From: Pogostemon cablin
Lineage: Eukaryota > Streptophyta > Magnoliopsida > Lamiales > Lamiaceae
NCBI GenBank assembly: GCA_023678885.1
Contig: CM043005.1
Coordinates: 10,344,314 to 10,408,313 of the forward strand
DNA length: 64,000 bases
Reading direction: 5' to 3'
This document shows positions 1-11,820 of this stretch, piece by piece; position 1 is the stretch's first letter; each line of letters starts with the position of its first letter. Below the pieces are notes generated by a model. That model did not search any database. It was not told the DNA's origin and saw nothing but the letters and a program-made list of their open reading frames with translations. The translations under genes were made by a program, and so were the position numbers.

Positions 1-614
1 CATCCTATTTTATGCACTATTAATTTACTTCTTTTCTCTTTTGTAGATCCTTTATATTATAGCTGCTCTCTTGAATGCTAAACTTGGTGCAGAAAGCATA
101 CTAATAAAAATGTGTCATGAGATCTTTGAAAAAAAAATAAAGAGCAAAAAAAAAGGCTCTCATGAAGCTTGGAAAAAATAAATCATAAGAGCACTGACCA
201 AAAAAAGATGAGGGCAAAAAAAAAGAAAAGAAAGATCATGAAAAGGTCAAAAATGGAAAAAAAAATTGTGATAGCTCTAATGAGCGCACATGGTAGTTCC
301 TGAACGGAATGAGAAAAAATGTCCAGGTATTGCAATTGCAAAATAGTATTTTATTAAAATGTTTTCCCCCTTTATAAATATGATAACTTCTGTCTTTTGA
401 CATAGTTCAGATGAATAAAATTAAGAAAGACCTCCAGAATCCCATGTTCTGTTGTAGATGATTTCTTCAGTGCACCACTTTTGTACTTCACATATTAAAT
501 TGAAGGTACTTGAATCTCTTTATTTATGATCTCTCATGTGTCTTTTTCTTAAAAACAAATTTAATTAATAATTGTATTATAATTTTTTAAGTTATATGAC
601 ATCTGCCATATTTG
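1..614. other. Unassigned AT-rich flank
   Basis: I recognise no gene here. A pyrimidine tract ending in TTTTGTAG at about 45 is followed by an open stretch of roughly 40 codons on the plus strand, which could be a decayed exon with a 3' splice site, but I cannot name it. Positions 128-270 are purine-rich, with long A runs and AAAGA-type low complexity. The copia LTR begins at 615. Confidence 0.4.
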
Positions 615-1838
615 TGTTGGCAATTGGATCGTTTGTGTTGGCAATTGGATCGTTTGGATCACCGTGATCCGTTAGGATAACAGGCAAACAATATCAGCAA
701 AAGCGAAACATCAATGTTTACCGTACTTCTGGGTCGATGTAGAGGATGAACAGCAGTGAAGAACACCTCTGATCTTCTACCATATGTCCCAAAGTCAACT
801 CTGGTGTTGGGTGGTCAATAATCCCCAGAGTTCTCTCAATCTGCTCTCTGTTGTCTCCCGTATGTCAAATGAGGCACTGACTTAGGGTTAACAGGAGCTG
901 AGATGACTTATATAATTGGGCTACAGCAGGGACCAGGAGGAGAAATTGGACTGGGCCTCAATTGAATTTAATTAACCAAGCTTAGCCCTAAGCTTTTAAT
1001 TAAATCCAATAATAATAATATAGTCCACTAAAATATTATTATTGCACTACCCATCTAATCCCAAATTATGTTCTGGGCTCCTTCTTATTATAAGCTCGAT
1101 AGTCTCCTCATGTTTAAGATATACAATGTCCATTAATTAATTAAGTTACTGACAACTCAAATTAATTAATATTTCATCCGAGAGTAGTACCACTCAACCT
1201 TATTATCATGCCGGAAATTAATCCACTTGCAAGATTTACATGATAAACCTTATGAGCTCCTCAAGGGGATATCATCAACCTATAACGGACATGGATTCCT
1301 TCTACAATTAACAGCACACCATAGAGACAACACTACTTCCCAACTCACCGAGTATATTGATTTAATACTTATAAATCTCACCTATTGATGAATCAAAGAA
1401 ATACATATTGCCCTACATGTCGAGGTTATTGTATAGGGATTAAGAGCACGAACTTCCATAATAACAGAGATCAAGTTCTACTATATAGTCAGTATAAGAA
1501 GAACGATCTCAAGCGGTCCTGCTCAATACACACAAGTGCACTAATGTGATTCTATAGCCAAGACAAGCTAATACTAAACCACACTACAACCATACCGATA
1601 GAGAGTCCCCGTCTATCTCAGTTGTGAGCATCTGTTTATACTTTATAAGGAAACCGATAATATGATCTTCCGCGTGTTGTCGCACTACATATTATCTACA
1701 GTATAAAGTAAATGGACTATTGCATCATGCATATAAAATAAATTATAAGATGCAATCATTTGATCATATGATTCTCATTTCAAATATTGTTATAAGATTA
1801 TTCATACTAAAGCTAGACTTTTAGTATACAATCCAACA
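615..1838 (-). repeat. Copia copy A, 3' LTR
   Basis: The LTR has TGTTGG...CCAACA termini, the same as the LTRs at 53362-54559 and 61990-63293. The outermost 21 bp are perfectly duplicated in tandem (615-635 and 636-656), so the true edge is either 615 or 636. Just right of the LTR, 1839-1849 is the complement of a purine tract (AAGTGGGAGAT on the minus strand), the plus-strand primer of the element. Confidence 0.85.
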
Positions 1839-2012
1839 ATCTCCCACTTATACTAAAAGACTATGCTGTGATGTCTTCTGCCATACACCTGATTCCTACT
1901 CCCACTACACGACCATTAAAAGCTCTCGCCTTAAGGTCCTTGTAAATGGTTTACTAAGTCATCATCCGATGTAATCTAGGCGACAACAACCTTTCCCTCA
2001 TCATACGAATTC

Positions 2013-2860
2013 TCATAACAGGTGGTACTCGCGCTCCATGTGTTTAATTGCCTTATGGACTCGCGATTTCTTCAAGTTTGCAACTGCACCAATACCATCA
2101 ATGTATATTGTGATCACCTTGGGCAAACTTAGAAACACTTCAAAGTCCATCATGAAGTCTCTAGAGTCATATAGATACTTTGGCTGCCTCATAGGCTCCA
2201 ATTTATCATCTTTCCATGATGGAGTCCGGAGTCTGAAATATATTTCTATATAACACTCCTCCACATTATGACTCTACTTCCTAAAATTAAACACATAACC
2301 TTTGAGGAGAATTTGCTACCGTCCAATCTGACTAAAAAATCCGAATCTTCGTAATCCACAAGAAGCAGTGAATCTGCTCAGTAAGTCTACATATGATTTC
2401 CAGTCCTTCTCAGGCACTTCATATATGTCTTACCACAGTTCATCATTCTTGTTTCGGGTTACGTTGATACCCACTGTTCATGCATCCAGCAAAACAGATA
2501 TCCAACTTTGTTCATAGCATTCCTTAGATTAAGCTTCCTTATTCGCCGAAGTATAAGGAACTGCTTTCATCCTCTTTATCTTCTTCTTGTGTCTCAAAGA
2601 CACATTCACTTAGATAAATTCACATGCTAAACGAGTATGGACTGTATCATTTTATGAAACTTGAGATAAGCATAACATCCTTTCTTGTGATCCGTATAAC
2701 CGTGATCAAAAGGATATATTTTACCTTTCTTAAGTCCTTCATCTCTACCGCTTTATTAACCATACCCATACGCCCGATAATACTCTTTCATTGTCTCCAA
2801 TGAGTAAGATACTATCTACATATAGTACAAGAAACAACACCACATTTTTGTCACTCTTTA
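2013..2860 (-). pseudogene. Copia pol remnant: RNase H and RT C-terminus (copy A)
   Basis: Reading leftward from 2860, the remnant starts in RT around its YVDD box (about 2800-2850), passes a decayed linker and ends in RNase H (2264-2013). The RNase H end has the copia-type GAVAN...HKAIKHMEREYH motif. The second Asp of the RT box is replaced by Ser (YVDS), as in the other two copies. Several stops lie between the RT piece and RNase H, and everything upstream of RT has been lost at the 2860 junction. Nothing intact can be made. Confidence 0.8.
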
Positions 2861-4076
2861 AATCAAACAAGTATTAATTGCTTCACATATATCACTCATG
2901 CAAAACCAATCCAATCACACACCATTCGGAGTACTAAGTAATCTAGCTCACAAGATAAGTATTTATTCTCTTTCACTCAAGTGCGTGAGGCACTATATAG
3001 GTTAATATAAACACTCATATCAATACATATTCACACGTAACCATAAGCTTGGCAAAGGTCTCAAAAATCAACTTATAATCAACTCTTCACTAGGATCACA
3101 AAGGACTTGTTTTTGGGTTGTAATGTTGGCTCTTTGGAAAAAGGTAGGAAATTTTAGATAAGTAACTTAAGACACTAGTAGAGAGTTACCTTGGAGGTTC
3201 TCGAATTCTTCTTCTTGCTGCAATATCTCCTCCAACTTCTCCTCTTCTTCTCATGAATTTTTCTTCTTTTCCGTGCATCAATATCATCTCTTTAGATAAT
3301 TTGGGTACCGGTTTTAGGCACTACCCTTCTTCTCATGCATAGGCCATCAGCTGTTAAGCTTCATGCACCATGTATAAAAATAATCGGGGTATCAGTTTTG
3401 GGCACTATCCCTAAATAAGATTTAACCATGTTCTTTTCAACCAACCATATTCTATCTTCCTTTTTCTTCTTGCAACACTTACTCACCTCAATTCTCTCTA
3501 TCAATGAATAGGTCAATCAAGGCTCACGTAAAGGTTTATAAGGTTATTTACTTCGACTACCAAAGAAAAAGCTTTAACGGCTCAACAGGGCATCCAAAGG
3601 TTAATAAGATCATTAGGAAGGATAAAATTTGGCTAAGTAACTTAATCACAAAATAATGGCCTAAGATCATGTCCTAGAAATTTATCAATCATAAGTCTCA
3701 CACAAGACTCCAAGCCAAGTTCTAGAATACGTTCATATGAATGATCCTCTCAAGAATAAAATAATCATGATCAAGCATGATTATAAAGACTCAAATCCTC
3801 ACATAGGTAAATAGAATCCTAAGTACTCCTCATAGCACATAATTAAGATCAATTCCACAAGAATTCAATATACTCATCAAATTATACATGCTTTTCATCA
3901 ATAGAACTTAACACATGAACATATGAATGCACAAAATCAATAAGCTCATACCCAATCAATCATACAAGATATCACTTATACATTCCACTCACGCATGAAT
4001 CACAACCCAACCTGTAAAGATGAAAAGAAGAATGGAGACAAGATGAATCGGAGGAAACCAAAGAAAACCTGAAATA
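2861..4076 (-). other. Athila 3' non-coding region
   Basis: This AT-rich stretch lies downstream of the env-position ORF in element orientation. No ORF of note, no LTR start (TGATGAG) and no polypurine tract are visible, so the deletion removed the 3' LTR and the tract. The region is assigned to the element only by position. Confidence 0.55.
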
Positions 4077-6100
4077 CTACTCCTCCGGAGCATCATCATC
4101 CTCATCATCAAGTCTCCGCTCCACAATCCGATGCAGATCACCGATGCGTCTATCCAAGTAATCAACTCGATCACCCAACTTACCAACTTTCTCATTCAAG
4201 GCAGTGTACCTCTCACTCAGCGTAGCATAGTTGGTGTTGGCGAGTGCGAGCTGTCGGTTCGTCTCCTGCTGGCTAGCAACGATCGTGACCAGCTGCTCAT
4301 GAATAAGGCGGAGCTGCTCCCGTGTATTATTTGGGATAGCCCGCTGCTGCTGCGGTGCTGGCTCATACTGAGGTGCATCGTGCTGCATTGGCATCTCCTC
4401 ATCCTGCTGCTCCTCCTCTAGATGCTCCTCTTCGGGCTGCTGTGGTGGACGGAACTCTCCTTGATCAACAATCTGCTGTAACTCCGCCATCCTACCATCT
4501 GCACACATCTGCAATACAGTCCTCCAATCACCACCCGACTTCACTGTCACGGATAAGGCGTTGTGTCCTAGAGAATCCATCAACTTGTTCCTCGCCACCC
4601 GAATGGTTGTCAAGTTGCTCACATCGAAAGGGAACATGAAATCGAAGGGCTTGAGTCCCCTCGTGAAGAACCAATCTCAATTTCTGAAATGGGCAAATCC
4701 TCCCTTCATGCATGTAAACATTGCCAAATCAGGCTCTCCTCTAACTGGTGTGATGCCAGTGAAATCCAAGTTATAATGCTCAGCCACGATCGTCAGTAAC
4801 CCTCCAATATTCACATTTTGAAACCCAATGGTCCTGAATCGATGTAGCTGTGCAATGAAATAAGCTCAAACATTGAACTGCACCCCATTTAGCATACACC
4901 ACAAGGCGTAAAGCTCTCCTCTAGACACAACACTCCCCTCTGAGCGGGCGAACAACGTGTTGCTCAAGACATGGTCCATGTACCTCAAAACTGGATTCTT
5001 TATTGAGAAAGCATGATCCTGTTTGATCTTGTAATCTCCAATCTCCCCTATGATCTCCTTCCAAAACCTATTAGCGTTGAAACCAGCATTCTCCAAACGA
5101 GGGATCCCCAAAGGCGTCTCAAATAGCTCATTAAAATCCTCAGACGTCCATCTCCTTCTCGCTCCACCTAGCTGAAACGTACACTGATACGGGTACCCAA
5201 GCGGGTCCTTCACCATCTCAAATGAGCAAACTACTTCCGCTGTAACATGGAAGTACGTCGGCCTCTTTAATTCTATAAATCTCCGGATACCCACTTGATC
5301 GAACATCCAGAAGATGTCATCCCCGATTCTCGTTGTCCTCATCGCCTCATCATCTTGGTATCGAGTGCGAGCTATCTTGTCTGAGACTTCTTTCCACTTT
5401 TCTTTGTTCTCATCCCAATTTTGCATTTGAATCTTGAAGTTTTCGGGTAAACAATCTTGTAGCCTCAGCTTCTTTGTCACCGTATCAACATTCGAAGGCC
5501 TGTCATGCCTCTTCTTCGATCTTGCTTCCTCTGCCTTACCTTTACCTTTACTTGATCCTTGTCCCTTTCCTGAAAACAAATACTTCAATACAACCAACAA
5601 GATAAGAACACAAGTATTTGACTAGCATATCCTATACTCTACTCAAGACTTCAAGCATCCATACTTAATCAACTCCAACTAATCTCAACACCACTTGCTT
5701 ATTTAACATGTTCGAAACATCTTCAATCACACTCTCTTTAATCTTCATATCATAAACACAAGCATGCATCAACTAATTCAAGCCATTCAACAAGAATTTC
5801 AACAACTGAACTTCATGAACAACTCCAATTAATAACAATTCAAACCTAATTAACATGCTAATTCTTCTAGATGCATTATATCCTTGATCAATCCACAATA
5901 AAACTCAAGTTCTATCCATAATCAAGCAATCTCAAACCAATAAACATGAATTCATATGAATCAACTCAACAATATCCATTATCACCATGAAATTCAACCA
6001 AGATCAACATCAATCAACTTATCCACAACACATTTCTTGCAATAAACTTTAATCCTAGGGTAATTGAGTTGAAAAAAAATGTACCTTTAGTCTTGCCCAT
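4077..6100 (-). pseudogene. Athila ORF-1-type protein in the env position, two exons, two in-frame stops
   Basis: The main frame runs from 5569 to 4077 on the minus strand. It shows a basic Lys-rich N-terminus, a central region with features I recall from the ATHILA ORF-1 family (a FWKEI motif, NPVLRYMDHVL, ELYALWCMLNGV) and a C-terminal coiled coil rich in Gln and Glu. The frame is interrupted by TGA at 4866-4868 and TGA at 4677-4679. An acceptor-like TTTGTTTTCAG precedes 5569. At 6100-6085 there is an ATG in good context followed by 15 codon-ready bases and a CTAAAG/GTACAT donor. Joining the two gives a continuous phase (16 + 1493 nt = 503 codons). In this position Athila-type elements carry a gene often called env-like; its function is unproven. 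I infer the splice; the sequence does not demonstrate it. Confidence 0.75.
5570..6084 (-). other. Predicted 515-nt intron in the Athila env-position gene
   Basis: Donor AAAG/GTACAT on the minus strand at 6085/6084 and acceptor TTTTCAG/GAAAGG at 5570/5569. The intron is AT-rich. The short first exon holds the only well-placed ATG (6100-6098, A at -3 and G at +4). Phase is conserved across the join. Confidence 0.5.
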
Positions 6101-6329
6101 GGTTAACAATCAAAAATTGGCACACAACACTCAAAATGCGCGACTGAAGCCCTAATTCGCGACGAAAATTGCCCAAATCTGCGCCCAATTCAAGAATTAA
6201 GAGTGTAGTGTTGTGGAATCGATGCTAAATCAAGTGTAATTGAAGAATTTGTGCAAAGGTGTAGAGGTTTGGGGAGGGTTCGAGGTTTGGTGAATTTAAA
6301 AAGTAATCGAACCTTTCTAAAAAATCAAA

Positions 6330-6770
6330 CTTAAATCGCGTACCTGACTTGGTTCGACCTCGGGTTCGACCTGCGGAATAGGTCTAACCACGAATGACGA
6401 GGTCGAACCTACCTTCTGGACAACTGTTCCTCCTGGTTCGACCTGGGTTCGACCTTCTGAACAGGTCGAACCATTCTTGTTTTGGTCGAACCTATCACCT
6501 GAAAAATAGAGTGCTCTGAACGGACTGGTTCGACCTTGGGTTCGACCTGCGGAACAGGTCGAACCACAGCGGCTTAGGTCGAACCACCCTACTGTAAGTT
6601 TTAGATCACCGAGTTCGACCTTGGTTCGACCTGTTAGACAGATCGAACCATCAATGATTAGATCGAACCACCTCACTGGATGATTTTCTGCATCGGTTCG
6701 ACTTCCTCTGCTCGGTTCGACCTCCTGGCACTGGTCGAACCTACCCTGGCTTTGGTCGAACCACCCTTCT
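6330..6770. repeat. GGTTCGACC palindromic tandem repeat, cluster 1 (between pol and the env-position ORF)
   Basis: About five units of 83-94 bp, starting near 6349, 6433, 6527, 6610 and 6693. A typical unit has two direct GGTTCGACC half-sites followed by two GGTCGAACC half-sites. The middle pair forms a hairpin with an 11-bp stem (GGTTCGACCTG / CAGGTCGAACC) and a 5-8 nt loop. The same unit recurs at 11296-11820, 14518-14860 and 51448-51795. Confidence 0.9.
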
Positions 6771-7060
6771 AAGCTTTAAAACTGAGTGTTCTTCAATCCC
6801 TTCACACTTCAAACTTCAATATGAATCATTAGGTACCAACTAGAGCACAACTTCATCAAAAATTGTTCCACAAAATATTATTCATGAGTAACTCCGTAAA
6901 AGAAAACACAACCAATCCCACTAAACATTAGGCAAGTTGTAAAAAATCATCACATCAAAATCGATTAAAATTTTAAATATGGCGCAAAAACCAACTTCCC
7001 TAACAAACATCACAAAGAAAAGATTATACTATCGGTGTTTATTGAGGTAAGTACATCACA

Positions 7061-7067
7061 CCCCCCC
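7061..7067 (-). other. Internal polypurine-like G7 run
   Basis: On the minus strand this reads AAGTTTGGGGGGGTGTG, about 180 nt past the integrase stop and before the repeat cluster. It resembles a polypurine tract but is internal. It could be a second priming site or chance. Confidence 0.3.
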
Positions 7068-7244
7068 AAACTTAGTAGAAACTATAGTCGAAACTAAGTT
7101 TGCAAAGAGATGTAATTGCCGATAAGTAAGCACTTCAAATATAAAAATTTCTTACACACACGAATGAAATAAAATAATAAAACGGGAGGGAAAGCCCCCA
7201 ACAGGTGCTCATATTTAACGTCGGAAAGTCACGACGGTACCAAC

Positions 7245-8655
7245 TCAAATAAAGGTATCCAAAAAGATGACACAAACATCATCCGGCGACCTATAATGCT
7301 TCAAGCGATGTCTATTTGCCGCAAAAATGTCTTCATCTTTGTCAATAAGCTCAAAACTCCCCCCTCCTAAGGCTCGATGAATCATGAATGGTCCCGTCCA
7401 CTTCGACTTCAACTTGCCTGCAAAAAGCTTTAAACGAGAGTTAAAGAGTAATACCTCGTCTCCTTACTTGAACTCTTTTTACGAGATCTTCGAATCATGC
7501 CACCTCTTAATCCTTTCCTTGTAGATCTCTGTATTCTTGTACACACTACTCCGAAACTCATCCAAAAGATTGATGCGAGTAATCCTCAACTCCCTCACAT
7601 CCTTGAGTGTCAAGTTCAAGCTTCGCAAAGCCCAAAATGCTTTGTTTTGAATCTCTACAGGTAAGTGGCACGACTTTTCATAGACAATTTGATACGGTGA
7701 CATATCTAACACCATCTTATACGCGGTCCGGAACCCCCACACGACATCATCGAGCTTCAAAGCCCAATCTTTTCTATTGGTTCCGACCACCTTCTCCAGA
7801 ATCTGTTTGACTTGACGGTTAGAGACCTCCGCTTGCCCATTCGCTTGAGGATGATAGGGTGTAGTAACCCTATGCTTAACACCATACCCTTTAAGTACCT
7901 TTTCAAGAAATTTGTTGACGAAGTGCGTACCTCCATCACTAACAAGTGCTCTAGGGACTCCAAAGCGGGCAAAGATATGCTTGCTCAAGAAAGATATAAC
8001 AGTTTTTGAATCATTCAAGCGAGTAGGAATCGCTTCCACCCACTTAGAAATATAATCCACTGCAAGTAGAATGTAGAGAAATCCATTAGATGGAGGAAAA
8101 GGCCCCATAAAATCGATACCCCACACATCAAAAATCTCGACCACTATGCTCGGCTGAATCGGCATCTCGTCTCTCCTACCGATGTTCCCCATGCGTTGAC
8201 ATCTATCGCAAGATGCCACATAGGTCTCACAGTCCTTGAACAACGTAGGCCAATAAAGAGTAGACTGAAGTACCTTGGCTGCTGTCTTTTGAGCGCCAAA
8301 GTGCACCCCGTTAGGTTGTGCATGGCAAAACTCGAGAACACTCTCCATCTCCATCTCGGGCACACACCTACGGATGATAGAATCCGTGCAAATCTTGTAC
8401 ACAAACTGATCATACCATATGAAAGTCTCAACATCCCTCTTGAATTTAGCAAGTTGATATCGGTTGAGATCCCTTGGAATTTCTCCCACAGCAATATAAT
8501 TAACATAATCCGCATACCATGGATCAACTCCCTGCGCAGCAACCACACATGCTCGCTCAGCCCCTTCAACAAACACAGCAATGATCTTTTCATCCGGGAA
8601 CATTTCCTCAATATACTCGAAAGAATTATCACAGTGTTCCCTAGTCTCCAACCTC
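7245..8655 (-). pseudogene. Athila integrase, broken in its C-terminal part
   Basis: The frame open from 8651 to 7479 contains the H-H-C-C zinc region (CHAQPNGVHFG ... CDRCQR) and the D, D-35-E catalytic core: Asp codons at 8112-8114 and 7935-7937 and Glu codon at 7827-7829, the last two 35 residues apart. TAA stops at 7479-7481 and 7464-7466 cut the C-terminal domain, which continues in the same frame to a final TGA at 7245-7247 with the usual DEVLLFNSRLKLF-like stretch. All core residues survive, so decay appears recent relative to the age of the family. Confidence 0.9.
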
Positions 8656-10168
8656 GAAGGTGATCCGCCAACACATTATCAGAACCTTTCTTATCCCGGA
8701 TCTCCATGTCAAACTCTTGGAGTAGAAGAATCCACCTTATGATCCTAGGTTTTGTCTCCTTCTTCTCCATCAAGTACTGAATCACTGAATGATCCGTGTA
8801 CACAATAGTCTTCATGCCAACCAAATACTGACGAAACTTATCGAATGCGTACACAATAGCCAAAAACTCCTTTTCAGTCACCGTGTAATTTGTTTGTGCC
8901 GCATCGAAAGTCTTACTCGCGTAGTAAATGGCGCAGAACTTCTTCTCCTTCAGTTGCCCAAGCACCACTCCAAGTGCTACATCACTTGCATCACACATTA
9001 GTACAAACGGTTGAGGCCAATCCGGTGTGATCAAGATAGGTGCAGTGATAAGCGCCTCTTTCAAAACTTGAAAAGCTATTAGACATTCTTCATCAAACAC
9101 AAAAGGAACATCCTTTTCAAGTAAGTGAGATAAGGGCTTGCAGTATTTTGAGAAGTCTTTTATGAATCTCCTGTAAAAACCGGCGTGTCCAAGGAAGGAC
9201 CGCACTCCTCTTTCATTGGTCGGTGGTGGAAGCTTCTCAATTGCCACCACTTTAGCACGATCGACCTGCAATCCTTTGGTTGAAACATGATGCCCAAGAA
9301 TAATCCAATCCTTCACCATGAAGTGGTACTTCTCCCAATTCAAGACAAGATTAGTCACTTGACATCTCTTCAAAACAGTAGCAAGGTTAGACAAACAAAT
9401 ATCAAAGGAAGAACCAAAAACAGAAAAATCATCCATGAACACCTCCATGATCTTCTCTATCAACCCATCGAATATTGCCATCATGCATCTCTGAAAAGTA
9501 GCAGGCGCATTACATAACCCAAATGGCATTTTCTGAAAAGCAAAGGTCCCGTAGGGGCAAGTAAAAGTGGTCTTTTCTTGATGCTCGGGGGCAATCATGA
9601 TTTGGTTGTACCCCGAGTATCCATCCAAGAAACAATAAAACTCATACCCTGTAAGACGATCTAACATTTGATCCATGAAAGGAAGAGGAAAATGATCTTT
9701 ACACGTGTTCTCATTCAACTTCCTATAATCTACACATGTACGCCATCCCGTAGGAATCCTTGTGGCTATTGTTTCTCCATCCTCAGCTTTTACTACAGTC
9801 ATTCCCCCCTTTTTAGCAACTACATGCAATGGACTCACATGGGGACTATCACTAATAGGATATATGATTCCAGCATCCAACCACGTAAGGATTTGCTTCC
9901 TAATCACCTCTTGAATCGCGGGATTAACCCTCCGCTGATTCTGAACATTTGTCTTGGCCTCGTCTAACAATCTAATCCTATGCATGCAATACGAATGATT
10001 AATTCCTTTCAAATCCTCAAGAGACCAACCAATCGCAGACTTATACTTCCTAAGAACATTCAATAACTCCTCAAGTTGATCTTCATCAAGAGAAGAAGAT
10101 ACAATTACTGGATATTTTTCATTGTCGCCAAGAAAGGCGTACTTCAAGTGTTCCGGCAAAAGTTTCAA
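8656..10168 (-). pseudogene. Athila reverse transcriptase and RNase H
   Basis: This frame starts directly after the protease region. It holds a full RT with PFGLCNAPATFQR and the catalytic FMDD box at 9428-9439 (residues 244-247 of the open stretch), followed by RNase H with the CDASD and TDHS motifs. At about 8656, just after the conserved ADHL at the end of RNase H, the reading phase is lost. The canonical linker continues in another frame, consistent with a one-base deletion. RT and RNase H would copy element RNA into cDNA in virus-like particles. Confidence 0.92.
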
Positions 10169-10171
10169 CTC

Positions 10172-11181
10172 CTATTTCCTCACTTCCATCGGAGAGCTCT
10201 CGTTATTCAAAAGCAAGTACTTCCTTGTCCACTTAACTTCTTCCACCTTAGTTCTTTCTGATTCAAACCTGTCATCACCCAAAGCAAGTAAGTTTTCAAG
10301 AAATTCAATACATACCTCGTTGGAGAGTCCGTCAAGCTCCGTAGTGGGATAAGTAAGAGACTCCATCAAACATGTCTCAAGAGGATCCTTTGACAGGATG
10401 AGAGACATATCCTCCTTCACAATCTCCTCCACTACGTCAATACTATAACACTGCGACTCCATGGGCATCTTCATTGCTTTGTCCAAGTTGAAAAGAACTT
10501 CTTCTTTGTCCATCCGCAATCTAAGCTCTCCTTTTTGAACATCAATCATAGCTCCAGCAGTAGCAAGGAAAGGTCTCCCCAAGATTAAAGGGATATTATC
10601 CTTGTCTTCTTTCATCTCTAGCTCAAGAAAGTCCACAGGAAAGACTAGTTTCTCCACTTTGACGAGAACGTCTTCAATTATACCTTTTGGAAACATCATC
10701 GACCTGTCCGCCAATTGGAGAACCACTGTTGTAGAGGTCAACTCCCCCAACCAAGCCTCTGAAAAATGGACAACGGCATCAAATTGATGCTTGCCCCTAG
10801 ATCGCACAAAGCTCACCGTGCCGGCCCCTTTCCGATCTCACATAAAATAGTGAAGCTTCCCGGATCCTTCATCTTTTGCGGCAGCTTCCTTTGAATGATT
10901 GAGCTGCAATTTTTAGATAAATTCACCGTTTTAATTTCGGTTAAGCTCCGCTTCTTAAACAATATGTCTTTAAGAAATCGGGCATAGTACGGCATCTCCA
11001 TGATTGCTTCTGAGAAAGGAATGCTCAAGCTTATCTTGTTCATTATCTCTGAAAACTTCTTGAACTTCTCTTCCAATCCCTTCTTCACTAGCTTATAAGG
11101 AAACGGCGGAGGTATCTTTGTTTTGGGAATCCCCCATTCATCACGATCAACCTTCTCCGCTTTTTCCTTTTCGGCTCTCAA
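10172..11181 (-). pseudogene. Athila protease region, frameshifted
   Basis: Two overlapping open stretches (11181-10813 and 10816-10172) carry the conserved pre-protease block (PPFPYKLVKK, EKFKKFSEI, DPGSFTI) and the protease body (VVLQLADRS, IPLILGRPFLAT). The catalytic DLGASINLMPL segment is present at about 10800-10750 but in a third frame, so indels flank the active site on both sides. A single TAG at 10172-10174 separates this frame from RT, which is otherwise in the same phase. Retropepsin would cleave the polyprotein. Confidence 0.85.
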
Positions 11182-11295
11182 TCGCTTGGCTCTCTCCCAC
11201 TTTTTTCAGCTATTATCTCTGTGCTTTGCTCATTCCGAACCACTGGAGTAGCATCTACATCATCGAGAGTGTTCGGAGTAGCAACAGGCAATTTC

Positions 11296-11820
11296 TGGAG
11301 GGGTTCGACCAGGGTTCGACCTGTGGAACAGGTCGAACCAGGAATGTAATGGTTGAACCTACCTTCTGGACAACGGCTCTCTTTTTGAATTTGAGGTTCA
11401 ACTTGGGTTCGACCTGTTGAGTAGGTCGAACCACGGGCACCTAGGTCGAACTGACCTACTATACTCCTTCCGCCCTCCGGTTCGACCAAGGTTCGACCTG
11501 TGTGATAGGTCAAACCATGACCGTCGTGGTCAAACAGTTACTGCGACAAAACAGAGTGCTCCAAGTTGTGCGATTCGACCTGGGTTCGACCTGTTGGATA
11601 GGTCGAACCATCATTGATTTGGTGGAACCGATGTTCAGGAAAAATAGAGTGCTCCGAATTGTCAGGTTCGACCATGGTTCGACCTGGATGCCAGGTCGAA
11701 CCATCTGTAGTTTGGTCGAACCGATGCTGTGATGCCTCCTGATCGTGTCCAGTGTGTTGGTTCGACCTTCCCTGTATGGTTCGACCTTCAATGTTGGTCG
11801 AACCATGGTCGAATCTTACC
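11296..11820. repeat. GGTTCGACC palindromic repeat, cluster 2 (inside the gag-protease frame)
   Basis: This is the same palindromic unit as at 6330-6770, here located between gag and protease. On the minus strand it is translated in phase with gag as repeats of the type GSTCSTGRTLVEP. Several units are exactly 93 bp, or 31 codons, apart. The frame is interrupted by a stop at 11538-11540 inside the array and by another at 11178-11180 past its end. Confidence 0.9.

Larger units (their letters stand above)
615..2860 (-). mobile_element. Truncated Ty1/copia element, copy A
   Basis: This is the 3' part of a copia element read on the minus strand: 3' LTR (615-1838), polypurine tract, RNase H and the end of reverse transcriptase. 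It is the same family as copies B and C at the right end of the window. Homology to those copies stops at about 2860, where the sequence changes abruptly to the 3' region of the Athila element. The 5' half of copy A is absent from this window. Confidence 0.85.

Noticed and set aside
2861..4076. Search for the Athila 3' LTR on the left side
   Set aside because: No TGATGAG-type end, no palindromic repeats and no polypurine tract in this interval; the LTR is missing.
6330..6770. GGTTCGA half-sites as tRNA genes or Pol III B boxes
   Set aside because: The half-site matches only part of the B-box consensus, no A box or cloverleaf accompanies it, and the palindromic pairing is with its own complement.
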